From: Thiobacillus sp.
Lineage (GTDB): Bacteria; Pseudomonadota; Gammaproteobacteria; Burkholderiales; Thiobacillaceae
Direction of reading: 5' to 3'
DNA length: 44,138 bases
Assembly: GCA_024708885.1 (NCBI GenBank)
Contig: JANJXT010000067.1
Span: forward strand, 1-44,138
Shown here one piece after another: positions 15,206 to 23,776 of this stretch. The position numbers and the translations under genes are program-made. The notes beneath the pieces were generated by a model, which was given only the letters and a program-made list of their open reading frames with translations, did not search any database and was not told where the DNA came from. Each line of letters begins with the position of its first letter. Within the stretch, counting starts at the first letter, position 1.

Positions 15206-17272
15206 CTACTTTCCTTTCGTCAGCAGTGCCAGCAGTTCGGCCTGGGCGCAGTAGGCCTTGGCCCCGCGCTTGCGGCGGTGGCGGTAGCTGCCGTCGGCCT
15301 GCATCTCCCAGGCCTGCACGTTGTCGCGCAGGTAGGGTTTCAGGCCTTCGGCGATGACGCGTTTCTTCAGCTTGGGGTTGAGCACGGGGAAGCCGGTCTC
15401 GATGCGGCGGAAGAAGTTGCGGTCCATCCAGTCGGCCGACGAGAGGTATACGCGTTCGTCGCCGCCGTTCCTGAAACAAAAGATGCGCGTGTGCTCGAGG
15501 AAACGGCCGACGATGGAGCGTACGCGGATATTCTCCGACAGGCCCTTGATGCCGGGTTTGAGCGCACACACGCCGCGCACGATGAGGTCGATCTTCACCC
15601 CGGCCTGGCTGGCGGCGTAGAGTGCGGCGATGACACGTGGCTCGAGCAGGGCGTTCATCTTGGCGATGATGGCGGCGGGCTTGCCCGTGCTGGCGAACGC
15701 GGCCTCGCGCTCGATCGCGGCGATGACTTCGCTGTGCAGCGTGAAGGGCGACTGCCACAGGCGTTTCAATTTGCCCGCCTTGCCCAGGCCGGTGATCTGC
15801 GTGAACAGGCTGGCGACGTCCGCGGTCATGGCCTCGTCGCAGGTGAGCAGGCCGAAATCCGTATACAGGCGCGCGGTGCGGGCATGGTAGTTGCCTGTAC
15901 CCAGGTGCGCGTAGCGGCGCAGCCCGCCTTCCTCGCGGCGCACCACGAGCGCCAGCTTGGCGTGCGTCTTGTGACCGACCACGCCGTACACGACGTGGGC
16001 ACCGACCGCCTCCAGCCTTGCCGCCCAGTTGATGTTGGCTTCCTCGTCGAAGCGCGCCAGGAGCTCCACGACCACGATGACTTCCTTGCCCGACTGTGCC
16101 GCGCGGATCAGCGCCTGCATCAGCTGTGAGTCGGTGCCGGTACGGTAGACGGTCTGGCGGATGGCGACGACCTGCGGGTCGGCCGCCGCCTGTTCGATGA
16201 AGTCGATCACCGGCTGGAAGGACTCGAAGGGATGGTGGAGCAGGATGTCGCCCTTGCGGATCTGCGCGAAGATGTCGGCGTCCTTGACGAGCCGCTGGGG
16301 CAGGGCGGGCACGAAGGGCGGGAACTTCAGGTCGGGCCGGTCGACGCGGTCCGGCACCTGCATGAGCCGCACGAGGTTGACCGGCCCGTTTTCCTGGTAC
16401 AGGTCGTCGGCGCCAAGTTCGAACTGTTCGAGGAGGAAGGCGGCCATGGCCGGTGAGCAGTTGTCGGCGACCTCCAGCCGCACGGCGGCGCCGAAATTGC
16501 GCTGCGGCAGTTCGCCCTGCAGCGCCTGGCGCAGGTTCTTGGTCTCCTCGTCGTCGACGAAGAGGTCGGAGTTGCGGGTGACGCGAAACTGGTAGCAACC
16601 CTCGACCGTCATGCCGGTGAACAGCTCGCCGACGTGTGCGTGCAGGACCGACGACAGGAAGACGAAGCCGTGCTCGCAGCCGGCGACCGCCTCCGGGAGA
16701 TGGATCACCCGGGGCAGCGCACGCGGCGCCTGCACCACGGCGGCGCCGGAATTGCGTCCGAAGGCGTCGCGCCCGGACAGTTCCACCGCGAAGTTGAGAC
16801 TCTTGTTGAGCACGCGCGGGAAGGGGTGCGAGGGATCGAGCCCGATCGGCGTCAACACGGGCATCAGTTCGCGGAAGAAATAGTCGCGGATCCACGCCGC
16901 CTGGGCCTCGTTCCAGTCGGTACGGCGGAAGAAATGGATGGCCTCGGCGGCCAGCGCGGGGACGATGTTCTGGTTGAACAGCGCGTACTGGCGCGCCACC
17001 AGCGCGTGCGCGGTCTCCGACACCGCGCGGTATTGCTGGCGCGGGGTGAGTCCGTCGGCCGAGCGCTGGGTCGAATTGGCGCGGATCTGCTCCTTCAGGC
17101 CGGCCACCCGCACCTCGAAGAACTCGTCCATGTTGCTGGAAAAGATGCAGAGGAACCTGAGGCGTTCCAGCAGCGGCACGCCGGGGTCTTCGGCCTGCGC
17201 CAGCACGCGGCGCTGGAATTCGAGGATGCCGATCTCGCGGTTGATGAGGGTGTCGGGGCCGGGTTGTGTCAT
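15206..17272 (-). CDS. ppk1: Polyphosphate kinase 1
   Basis: PPK1 makes inorganic polyphosphate from the terminal phosphate of ATP, reversibly. The 688-residue protein has all four domains of the family: an N-terminal helical domain with the SSNMDEFFEVRVAGLK start, a head domain, and two PLD-like domains. The catalytic, phosphorylated His is in THAKLALVVRRE (about residue 430). A second His is in FLEHTRIFCF. The start ATG at 17270-17272 (MTQPGPDTLIN) fits the family; the frame is open further upstream, but that part overlaps the divergent CYTH-CHAD gene. The gene is read away from that gene, which is likely related in function. Downstream lies htpG with its own promoter. Confidence 0.96.
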   Translation of the reverse strand: MTQPGPDTLINREIGILEFQRRVLAQAEDPGVPLLERLRFLCIFSSNMDEFFEVRVAGLKEQIRANSTQRSADGLTPRQQYRAVSETAHALVARQYALFNQNIVPALAAEAIHFFRRTDWNEAQAAWIRDYFFRELMPVLTPIGLDPSHPFPRVLNKSLNFAVELSGRDAFGRNSGAAVVQAPRALPRVIHLPEAVAGCEHGFVFLSSVLHAHVGELFTGMTVEGCYQFRVTRNSDLFVDDEETKNLRQALQGELPQRNFGAAVRLEVADNCSPAMAAFLLEQFELGADDLYQENGPVNLVRLMQVPDRVDRPDLKFPPFVPALPQRLVKDADIFAQIRKGDILLHHPFESFQPVIDFIEQAAADPQVVAIRQTVYRTGTDSQLMQALIRAAQSGKEVIVVVELLARFDEEANINWAARLEAVGAHVVYGVVGHKTHAKLALVVRREEGGLRRYAHLGTGNYHARTARLYTDFGLLTCDEAMTADVASLFTQITGLGKAGKLKRLWQSPFTLHSEVIAAIEREAAFASTGKPAAIIAKMNALLEPRVIAALYAASQAGVKIDLIVRGVCALKPGIKGLSENIRVRSIVGRFLEHTRIFCFRNGGDERVYLSSADWMDRNFFRRIETGFPVLNPKLKKRVIAEGLKPYLRDNVQAWEMQADGSYRHRRKRGAKAYCAQAELLALLTKGK

Positions 17273-17336
17273 CGTTCCAGTATCCTTGGCGTGCTTCAAT
17301 GATAAGCGCTTGCCGCTTCCAGCACATGATCGCCGC

Positions 17337-18875
17337 ATGAACGTCCCGCTCGAAATCGAACTCAAGCTGGCGCTGCCGCCTGCACAGGCGGCCGCCTTCG
17401 TGCGCCGCATGGCACGGCGCCGCAGTGTGCCGCTGGAGCAGGACCTCGTCACCCTCTATTTCGACACGCCGGACGTTGCCTTGAGCGCCGCCGGGCTGGC
17501 GCTCAGGCTACGGCGCTCAGGCCGCCGCTGGGTGCAGACGCTGAAGACCGAGGGCGAGCGTGCCGGCGGCCTGTCGCGGCGGGTCGAATTCGAGATGGCG
17601 GTGAAGCGCGGCGCACTCGACTGGTCGCGTTTCCCGCCCGAGGCGCGGGCCTGCGTGCCGGAGGTTTTGCGCGGGACGCTGGCCCCCGCGTTCGAGACGC
17701 ACTTTCATCGCACCGTCTGGCAGGTGAGGGGGCATGGCGGCGCGCAGATCGAGGTGGCGCTGGACGTGGGCGAGGTGCGTGCGGGTGAGCGCCGCGAGCC
17801 GCTGTGCGAGATCGAGCTCGAACTCAAGGCCGGGCATGCGGACGCGTTGTTCGCGCTGGCGCTGGACTGGGCGGATACGTTCGACTGCCTGCCGTTGGAT
17901 ACCAGCAAGGCCGAGCGCGGCGCACGCTTGGCACGCGGGGCGGCGTCCGCGCCGGCGAAGGCGGCGCCGCTGCGGCTCGATCCACACATGAGCGTGGAAG
18001 CGGGTTTCGCCGCGACGGTGCAGCATTGCCTGGCACAATTCCAGGCGAACCTGCCCGGTGTACTGTCCCCGCTCGGCGATCCTCGTCCGCATGCGGGAGC
18101 GGGCGCCGAGACCGAGTACGTGCATCAGGCGCGGGTGGCGCTGCGACGATTGCGTGCGGCGCTGCGGCTGTACCGCAAGGCGTGCGCGCTGCCCGAGCCA
18201 TTGCTGGACGGCTTGCGCACGCTGGTCGCCGTGCTCGGTCCTGCTCGCGATTGGGACGTCCTGTGCGAAGAGACGCTGCCGGCGATTGCGCCGCATACGC
18301 ACGATTCCGCTGCCTGGATGGCAGGCATGCAGGTGCTCGAGGCGCAGCGGCGGACGGTGCATGCGGGGATGCGCGAGGCGCTCGCTGCCGCGCGCCCCGG
18401 GAGCTGGCTGCTGGCGATGCAGCGCTGGCTGCAGCAGCATGGCTGGCGTCAGGTGCCCAAGCCGCAGCGTCTTGCGCAGACGTCGCCGCTCGTCGAGCTG
18501 GCGCGCCGCGCCCTGCGCCGTGGGCAGCGGCGTGTCATGGCCGGCGCGCGCGCCTTTCCCAGCCTGGCAGCGGCGCAGCGGCACGCGCTGCGCATCGCGA
18601 TCAAGCGCCAGCGCTACGCCGTCGAATTCTTCGAGCCGCTGTTTCCGGCGCGGCGGCAGGTCCCGTATCTTGCCGCACTGCGTCGCTTGCAGGACGGTCT
18701 TGGGCGCTGCAACGACGCGCATGTCGGGGCTGCCCTGTTGCAGGGTGCCGGGCCCGTTCCAGCACCGATGGCAGCCTTTGCTTGCGGTTGGCTTGCTGCC
18801 GTCGCCGCGGGGTGCGGCGGCGATGCGACGGCGACGGAATTGAAAATATTCGTGAAACTGCGGTCTTACTGGTAG
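17337..18875 (+). CDS. CYTH-CHAD protein (inorganic triphosphatase, polyphosphate-linked)
   Basis: The protein has 512 residues. The N-terminal CYTH domain (about 1-205) forms a tunnel that binds triphosphate and metal ions. It carries the ExExK motif as Glu6, Glu8 and Lys10 at its start, and acidic and basic pairs follow (EIELELK near 160). The C-terminal CHAD domain (about 215-500) is helical and rich in His and Arg: VHQARVALRRLRAALRLYRK, then ALRIAIKRQRYAVEFF. CHAD domains bind polyphosphate. E. coli YgiF has the same domain order. The ATG at 17337 is 64 bp from the ppk1 start, and the genes diverge. Activity on free tripolyphosphate is likely but not certain. Confidence 0.88.
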   Translation: MNVPLEIELKLALPPAQAAAFVRRMARRRSVPLEQDLVTLYFDTPDVALSAAGLALRLRRSGRRWVQTLKTEGERAGGLSRRVEFEMAVKRGALDWSRFPPEARACVPEVLRGTLAPAFETHFHRTVWQVRGHGGAQIEVALDVGEVRAGERREPLCEIELELKAGHADALFALALDWADTFDCLPLDTSKAERGARLARGAASAPAKAAPLRLDPHMSVEAGFAATVQHCLAQFQANLPGVLSPLGDPRPHAGAGAETEYVHQARVALRRLRAALRLYRKACALPEPLLDGLRTLVAVLGPARDWDVLCEETLPAIAPHTHDSAAWMAGMQVLEAQRRTVHAGMREALAAARPGSWLLAMQRWLQQHGWRQVPKPQRLAQTSPLVELARRALRRGQRRVMAGARAFPSLAAAQRHALRIAIKRQRYAVEFFEPLFPARRQVPYLAALRRLQDGLGRCNDAHVGAALLQGAGPVPAPMAAFACGWLAAVAAGCGGDATATELKIFVKLRSYW

Positions 18876-18969
18876 ATTGAGGGTAAGGTCTCCCCGCCTT
18901 TTCGAAGCACAATCGCGAATCGGACTGCCAACAATGAATCCCGGGCTCGCCCCGCACGCATCCCCTGCC

Positions 18970-19653
18970 ATGAAAATCGCCTTCCTGGAAGATGACGCCG
19001 CCTTCGCCGCCACCATCATCGAATGGCTGGAGCAGGCCGGCCACGACGCCACCTGGTTCCGCTCGGGGCGCGAGTGCGTGCGCGCGCTGTCCGAAGGACG
19101 CTACGATCTGTGTCTGTTCGACTGGATGCTGCCCGACATGAGCGGCCCCGACGTCATGGCAAACCTGAAACTCAAGGGCACCCTGCCGCCGGTGGTGTTC
19201 CTCACCGGGCGCGACGCCGAGGAGGATGTGGTGCAGGTCATCCAGGCGGGTGCCGACGATTACATGGTCAAGCCGCCCTCGCGCAGCGTACTGATTGCGC
19301 GCGTCCATGCCGTGGCGCGGCGCTGCTCGGCGCAACTGCGGCCGGAACCGGTGCAGGACTTCGGTACCCTGCACATCGACTTCGACAAGCGCCGCTTCGA
19401 ACTGGATGGTGCGCCGGCGAAATTGACCGAGAAGGAGACCGAGCTTGCCCTCTACTTCTTCGGCCGCGTCGGCATGCTGCTGCCGCGCGGCCACCTCATC
19501 CAGGTCGTGTGGGGCGTCAATCCCGACATCGACACGCGCACCGTCGACGTCCATGTCAGCCACCTGCGCAGCAAGCTGAAACTGGTGCCGGAAAACGGCT
19601 GGCGGCTCACCTCGGTCTATCGTCAGGGCTACCGCCTGGAACGCGTGGAGTAA
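18970..19653 (+). CDS. OmpR/PhoB-type response regulator
   Basis: The protein has 227 residues. The receiver domain (1-118) has the acid pair Asp8-Asp9, the phosphorylated Asp51 (in LFDWMLPDMSG), Thr79 (FLTGRD) and Lys100 (MVKPPS). The C-terminal winged helix (about 130-225) shows KLTEKETELALYFF, RGHLIQVVWG and the recognition helix TVDVHVSHLRSKL, so it binds DNA. I chose the ATG at 18970 (MKIAFLEDD), which puts the first beta strand at the start. An in-frame ATG 36 bases upstream is possible. It lies two genes before a CHASE2 histidine kinase and is likely its partner. The FecR gene starts four bases after its stop. Confidence 0.9.
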   Translation: MKIAFLEDDAAFAATIIEWLEQAGHDATWFRSGRECVRALSEGRYDLCLFDWMLPDMSGPDVMANLKLKGTLPPVVFLTGRDAEEDVVQVIQAGADDYMVKPPSRSVLIARVHAVARRCSAQLRPEPVQDFGTLHIDFDKRRFELDGAPAKLTEKETELALYFFGRVGMLLPRGHLIQVVWGVNPDIDTRTVDVHVSHLRSKLKLVPENGWRLTSVYRQGYRLERVE

Positions 19654-19656
19654 GCC

Positions 19657-21273
19657 ATGCGCGCGCGTCTCTTTGCCCTGCTGCTGTTCGCGCTGCCGGC
19701 GTTCGCCGCGCCGCCTGCCGCCGGCGATGCGCCGGAATGGCGCTACACCCTGCGGCCCGGCGACACGCTGGTCGGCGTGGCGGCACGCTATCTTGCGCGG
19801 CAGCATGACTGGCCGCGCCTGCAGCGCTTCAACGGCATCGCCGACCCTTACCGCCTGGTGCCCGGCAACGCGCTGCGCATTCCGCTTGCCTGGCTGCGCC
19901 ACGAGCCGGCACCGGCGCAGGTCGTCGCCGTGTCCGGCGATGCGCGCGTGACCCTGCCGGGTGCGGCCGAGCGTCCGGTCGCGGCCGGTGAAACGCTCGG
20001 TGCCGGCGCCGTGCTCGCCGCCGGGGTGAACAGCAGCGTCACCCTGCGGCTCGCCGATGGCGCGCTGCTGGTGCTGCAGCCCGGTGCGCAGCTGGCGCTC
20101 GATACGCTCAGCGTGTATGCGGGCGGCGGCATGGTCGATAGCCGCCTGCGCCTGCAGCACGGACGCGTCGAGGTGGGCGCCAACCCCGGCCGTGCGCCGG
20201 GCAGCCGGCTGCAGGTGATCACCCCGTCGGCGGTGGCGGCGGTACGCGGCACCCGTTTCCGTGTCGCGGCGGACGCCGATGCCACCCGCGAGGAAACCCT
20301 GGAAGGCGCGGTCGGTCTTGCGGCCGCGGGGCGCGAGGTGCGGGTCGGCGCCGCACAGGGCAGCCTCGCCGTAGCCGGGCAGCCGCCGCAGTCGCCGGTC
20401 GCCCTGCTGCCGGCGCCGGATCTGGCCGCGTTGCCGCGGCGCGTCGATGTGCTGCCGCTGCGCTTTGCGTTGCCGGCTCAGCCCGGCGCCGTGGTGTGGC
20501 AGGGGCAGATCGCGCCGGACGCGGCGTTCGAGCGCATTCTTCGGGAACAGACGAGTGCGGCGCCGCAACTCAATTTCGGCGATCTGCCCGACGGCCGCTA
20601 CACGCTGCGCGTACGTGCGGCCGATGCGCGGGGCCTGCATGGGCAGGATGCGCTGCACGCGTTCGAGCTCGATGCGCGGCCATTCCCGCCCTTGGTCGCG
20701 GGCCCCGGCGCGCGCGTGCGCGCCCCGCGTCCCGTGCTGCAATGGACGCCCGTGGTCGGTGCCGAAGCCTATCGGGTGGAACTGGCGCGCGACGCGGGTT
20801 TCGCCGATCCCGTGCTGGCGACGCGCACCACGGACAGTCGCCAGCAGCCGGTGACGGACCTCGTGCCTGGCACGTATTACTGGCGCGTCGCGAGTATCGA
20901 CAGCGATGGCCCAGGGCCGTTCGCGCCGCCACAGCGCGTCGTCTACGATCCGCTCCCCGATGCACCGGAACTGGCGCAGGCCGCGCCGCTGTTTGCCGAC
21001 GGCGGTCTTGCGCTCGCACTGCCGCCGCCGCCTGCCGGGCTGCATTACGAACTTGTCCTGTCCGCCGATGCCGAACGCCAGCAGGTGATCTGGCAAGGAA
21101 CGAGCCGCGACGGGCAGATGCGCGCAGAGCGCGTCGAACGGGTCGATCACCATCTCGGCGCACGCCTGGTCGAAGCCGACGGCACGGCGGGCCCCTGGGC
21201 CACCCGGGTGATCGGGGCGCCGCCGCCGCCGCGCTGGCCCGCGCTGCTCTTCCTGCTGCCGCTGCTGCTGTGA
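19657..21273 (+). CDS. Exported LysM-FecR protein with fibronectin-like repeats
   Basis: The protein has 538 residues. A signal peptide (about 1-17, ending FAAPP) exports it. A LysM domain (about 29-80, YTLRPGDTLVGVAARYL to VPGNALRIP) would bind peptidoglycan. A FecR-like domain follows (about 90-230, with ITPSAVAAVRGTRFRV). The rest has repeats resembling fibronectin type III (for example AEAYRVELARD and PGTYYWRVASIDSDG). The very C terminus is hydrophobic (WPALLFLLPLLL), so it may stay in the membrane. Genes of this type often sit between a response regulator and a CHASE2 sensor. It probably senses the envelope for the downstream kinase; that role is inferred. Confidence 0.82.
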   Translation: MRARLFALLLFALPAFAAPPAAGDAPEWRYTLRPGDTLVGVAARYLARQHDWPRLQRFNGIADPYRLVPGNALRIPLAWLRHEPAPAQVVAVSGDARVTLPGAAERPVAAGETLGAGAVLAAGVNSSVTLRLADGALLVLQPGAQLALDTLSVYAGGGMVDSRLRLQHGRVEVGANPGRAPGSRLQVITPSAVAAVRGTRFRVAADADATREETLEGAVGLAAAGREVRVGAAQGSLAVAGQPPQSPVALLPAPDLAALPRRVDVLPLRFALPAQPGAVVWQGQIAPDAAFERILREQTSAAPQLNFGDLPDGRYTLRVRAADARGLHGQDALHAFELDARPFPPLVAGPGARVRAPRPVLQWTPVVGAEAYRVELARDAGFADPVLATRTTDSRQQPVTDLVPGTYYWRVASIDSDGPGPFAPPQRVVYDPLPDAPELAQAAPLFADGGLALALPPPPAGLHYELVLSADAERQQVIWQGTSRDGQMRAERVERVDHHLGARLVEADGTAGPWATRVIGAPPPPRWPALLFLLPLLL

Positions 21274-21280
21274 TTGCGCC

Positions 21281-23233
21281 GTGCGCCGCCTGCTGCATCT
21301 GCTCGGCAACGACCGCTTCTCAAGTGCACTGATTCTGCTGCTGGTGGTGGTCGTGACCACCGGCAGCGGCGTGCTCGGGCGCGTCGACAATCTCCTCTAC
21401 GATCTGGGCCTGCGCCAGCAGGTGCGCCCGCCGCCGGACGACATCGTCATCGTGGCGATCGACGAGGACAGCCTGTCCAAGCTCGGCCGCTGGCCGTGGT
21501 CGCGCCGGCTGCACGCGACGCTGGTCGACCGCCTGCATGCCGATGGTGCGCGCGTCATCGGGCTCGACCTGGTGTTTTCCGAACCCGACACGGCTGACCA
21601 GCCGGCCGATGCGCTGCTTGCCGAGGCGGTCGGCCGTGCCGGCAATGTCGTGCTGCCGGTGCTGCTGGAGAACAACCGCGTCAACGGCCAGGTGCTGGAG
21701 ACCCTGCCGCTGCCCCTGCTCGTGGAGCAGGCCGCGGGCCTCGGACGCGTGCATGTCGAACTCGACCTCGACGGCATCGGCCGCAGCCTGTTTCTATGGG
21801 AGGGCGTGGGTGCGCCGGTGTGGCCGCATTTCGCGCAGGCGGTGCTCGACGCGGCCGGCCTGCTGCCGCCGAGCCTGTCACGCACCCCGCCGACGAGCGC
21901 GGAAGAATCGCCCTTCGCGCTGGTACGGCAGGGGCAGCGGCGCTTCGCCTTTCTCGGGCCGCCCGGGCACGTGCGCAGCGTGTCCTATGCGCAGGTTTTG
22001 ACGGGCGATTTCGCACCCGGCAGCTTTCGTGACCGCATCGTACTGGTCGGTGCCACCGCAGCGGGGATGGGCGACCTCCTGCCGACACCCGTATCCGGCC
22101 AGGGCCAGCCGATGCCGGGGGTGGAGATCCATGCCAATGCGCTCGACGCCATGCGTACCGGTCATCTCGTGCGCGAGGCGCCGCTGGCATGGACGCTCGT
22201 GATCGGGGTGCTGCTCGCGCTGGCACCGCTTGCATGGCTGCCACGCACCAATCCGCTGGGCGGGCTGCTCGCTACCACGGCGTGGTTTTTTGCCGTGATG
22301 GCGGCGGCCGTGATGCTGCCGCTGGTGGCGCGCACGTGGGTGCCGCCGGCGGGGGCGCTGCTGGCGATTCTCGTGGCCTATCCGGTGTGGAGCTGGCGGC
22401 GGCTGGAAAGTGCCGGCCGGTTCCTCGACCAGGAGTTGAAACGCCTGCGCCGGCAACTCGGCAGCGAAGCGGGGGCGCCGCCGCATAGCTTGCCGCGCGA
22501 TCCCTTCGCGGCGCGCATCCGCCAGGTTCAGGCCGCATCGTACCGCTTGCGCCACCTGCAGGAAGAGCGGCGCGAAACGCTGGCTTTTCTCTCGCACGAC
22601 ATCCGCGCGCCCATCGCCGCCGCACTGATGCGGCTGGACGACGTGCCCGCTGCCGCCCGCCTGCATGAGCCGCTGGCACGCGCCCTGGCCCTGGCCGAGA
22701 AATTCCTGCGTGTGGCGCGTGCCGAGGCGCTGGACGCCGCCCGCTTCGAGGAACTCGACGTCGCCGCGCTGGCCCACCAGGCCGTCGACGACGCCTGGAC
22801 GGCAGCGCGTGCCCGCGCCGTGCGTCTGGTGCGCCGCCTGCCGGACGAACCGGTGTGGATGCAGGGTGACTTCGGCCTCCTGCATCGTGCCCTGCTGAAT
22901 CTGGTGCTCAATGCCGTGCAGCATGCACCCGAGGAAACCGAGGTCGACGTGGCGCTGGAAACCGCGGGTGATTGGGCGACGCTCACTGTTGTCGACCATG
23001 GGCCGGGTATCAGTCCCGACGTGCAGGCACGCCTGTTCCAACGTTTCAGCCGCGGCAGCGAAACACTTGGCGGAACCGGCCTCGGTCTTTACTTCGTTCG
23101 CACCGTGGCGGAAAAACATGGCGGCAGCGCAAGCGCATCGAGCGAGCCCGGTGCACCCACGCGTTTCAAGCTGCGGCTGCCGCTGTCATCGTCCCCTGAC
23201 GCGAACACGGCACAATGGGCGGATCATGAGTAA
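21281..23233 (+). CDS. CHASE2-domain sensor histidine kinase
   Basis: The protein has 650 residues and begins at a GTG eight bases after the FecR stop. One membrane helix (about 14-33) is followed by a periplasmic CHASE2 domain (about 38-285, with VAIDEDSLSKLGRWPWSR at its start and RIVLVGATAAGMGD near the end), then three helices (about 295-390). The cytoplasmic part has the phosphorylated His439 in FLSHDIRAPI, and an ATPase domain with NLVLNAVQHAP, DHGPGIS and GGTGLGLYFV. It should detect a periplasmic signal and phosphorylate the response regulator upstream. All catalytic motifs are present. Confidence 0.9.
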   Translation: MRRLLHLLGNDRFSSALILLLVVVVTTGSGVLGRVDNLLYDLGLRQQVRPPPDDIVIVAIDEDSLSKLGRWPWSRRLHATLVDRLHADGARVIGLDLVFSEPDTADQPADALLAEAVGRAGNVVLPVLLENNRVNGQVLETLPLPLLVEQAAGLGRVHVELDLDGIGRSLFLWEGVGAPVWPHFAQAVLDAAGLLPPSLSRTPPTSAEESPFALVRQGQRRFAFLGPPGHVRSVSYAQVLTGDFAPGSFRDRIVLVGATAAGMGDLLPTPVSGQGQPMPGVEIHANALDAMRTGHLVREAPLAWTLVIGVLLALAPLAWLPRTNPLGGLLATTAWFFAVMAAAVMLPLVARTWVPPAGALLAILVAYPVWSWRRLESAGRFLDQELKRLRRQLGSEAGAPPHSLPRDPFAARIRQVQAASYRLRHLQEERRETLAFLSHDIRAPIAAALMRLDDVPAAARLHEPLARALALAEKFLRVARAEALDAARFEELDVAALAHQAVDDAWTAARARAVRLVRRLPDEPVWMQGDFGLLHRALLNLVLNAVQHAPEETEVDVALETAGDWATLTVVDHGPGISPDVQARLFQRFSRGSETLGGTGLGLYFVRTVAEKHGGSASASSEPGAPTRFKLRLPLSSSPDANTAQWADHE

Positions 23234-23245
23234 AGTGGGGCCGAC

Positions 23246-23698
23246 ATGGACTTGATACTCTGGCGTCATGCCGAAGCCGAGGATGGCGTGCCCGACTTCG
23301 AGCGCGCGCTCACCGCGCGTGGCCGCAAGCAGGCCTCGCGCATGGCCGACTGGCTCAATCCGCGTCTGCCGCCGGACATCCGCATTCTCGTCAGCCCCGC
23401 CACGCGCACCATGCAGACCGCGCAGGCGCTGGGACGCCATTACGAGACGCTGGCGGCGCTCGCACCGGGCGCGACGGCGGACGGCGTGCTCGCTGGCGCG
23501 GGCTGGCCGGACGCATCGCACCCGGCGCTGGTGGTGGGGCATCAGCCGACCCTGGGCCAAACTGCAATGCGTCTGCTGGCTGGCAAGGACCTCGACGCCG
23601 CACTGAAGAAAGGCGCGATCTGGTGGTTCCAGGGGCGCGCGCGCAACGGCCGCGTGGAGACCGTGCTGCGCGCCGTCGTCGCGCCGGACTGGTTGTAA
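23246..23698 (+). CDS. sixA: SixA-type phosphohistidine phosphatase
   Basis: The protein has 150 residues and belongs to the histidine phosphatase superfamily. The phosphate-accepting RHA motif is at WRHAEAE. The second conserved His is in VVGHQPTLGQ, and SPATRTMQTAQ supplies the usual arginine. E. coli SixA removes phosphate from histidine phosphotransfer domains. It begins 12 bases after the kinase stop, on the same strand, so a role in switching off this signalling cassette is plausible. It could equally act on another phosphohistidine protein, such as one of the PTS. Confidence 0.85.
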   Translation: MDLILWRHAEAEDGVPDFERALTARGRKQASRMADWLNPRLPPDIRILVSPATRTMQTAQALGRHYETLAALAPGATADGVLAGAGWPDASHPALVVGHQPTLGQTAMRLLAGKDLDAALKKGAIWWFQGRARNGRVETVLRAVVAPDWL

Positions 23699-23705
23699 CG
23701 CACTA

Positions 23706-23762
23706 TATAATCCAATCGTGGACATTCACTCCCTCCAGCCTGACGCGGCCCGGCCGGGCCGC
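23706..23762 (+). promoter_or_regulatory. fliF leader with TATAAT and a perfect palindrome
   Basis: A perfect TATAAT (23706-23711) stands out in GC-rich sequence between sixA and fliF, but no matching -35 element is visible, so an activator or another sigma factor may be needed. A perfect 18-bp palindrome, GCGGCCCGG and its complement (23745-23762), ends 14 bp before the GTG of fliF. It could be an operator or an RNA hairpin that covers the ribosome-binding site. Confidence 0.45.
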
Positions 23763-23776
23763 CCGATACGGACGAG

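Noticed and set aside
13517-16129. Open frame of 870 codons on the plus strand
   Set aside because: It runs antisense across htpG and ppk1 and over the heat-shock promoter, and has no domain.
18601-21390. Open frame of 929 codons on the minus strand
   Set aside because: It is antisense to the response regulator and LysM-FecR genes, both with clear motifs. The protein has no recognisable motif.
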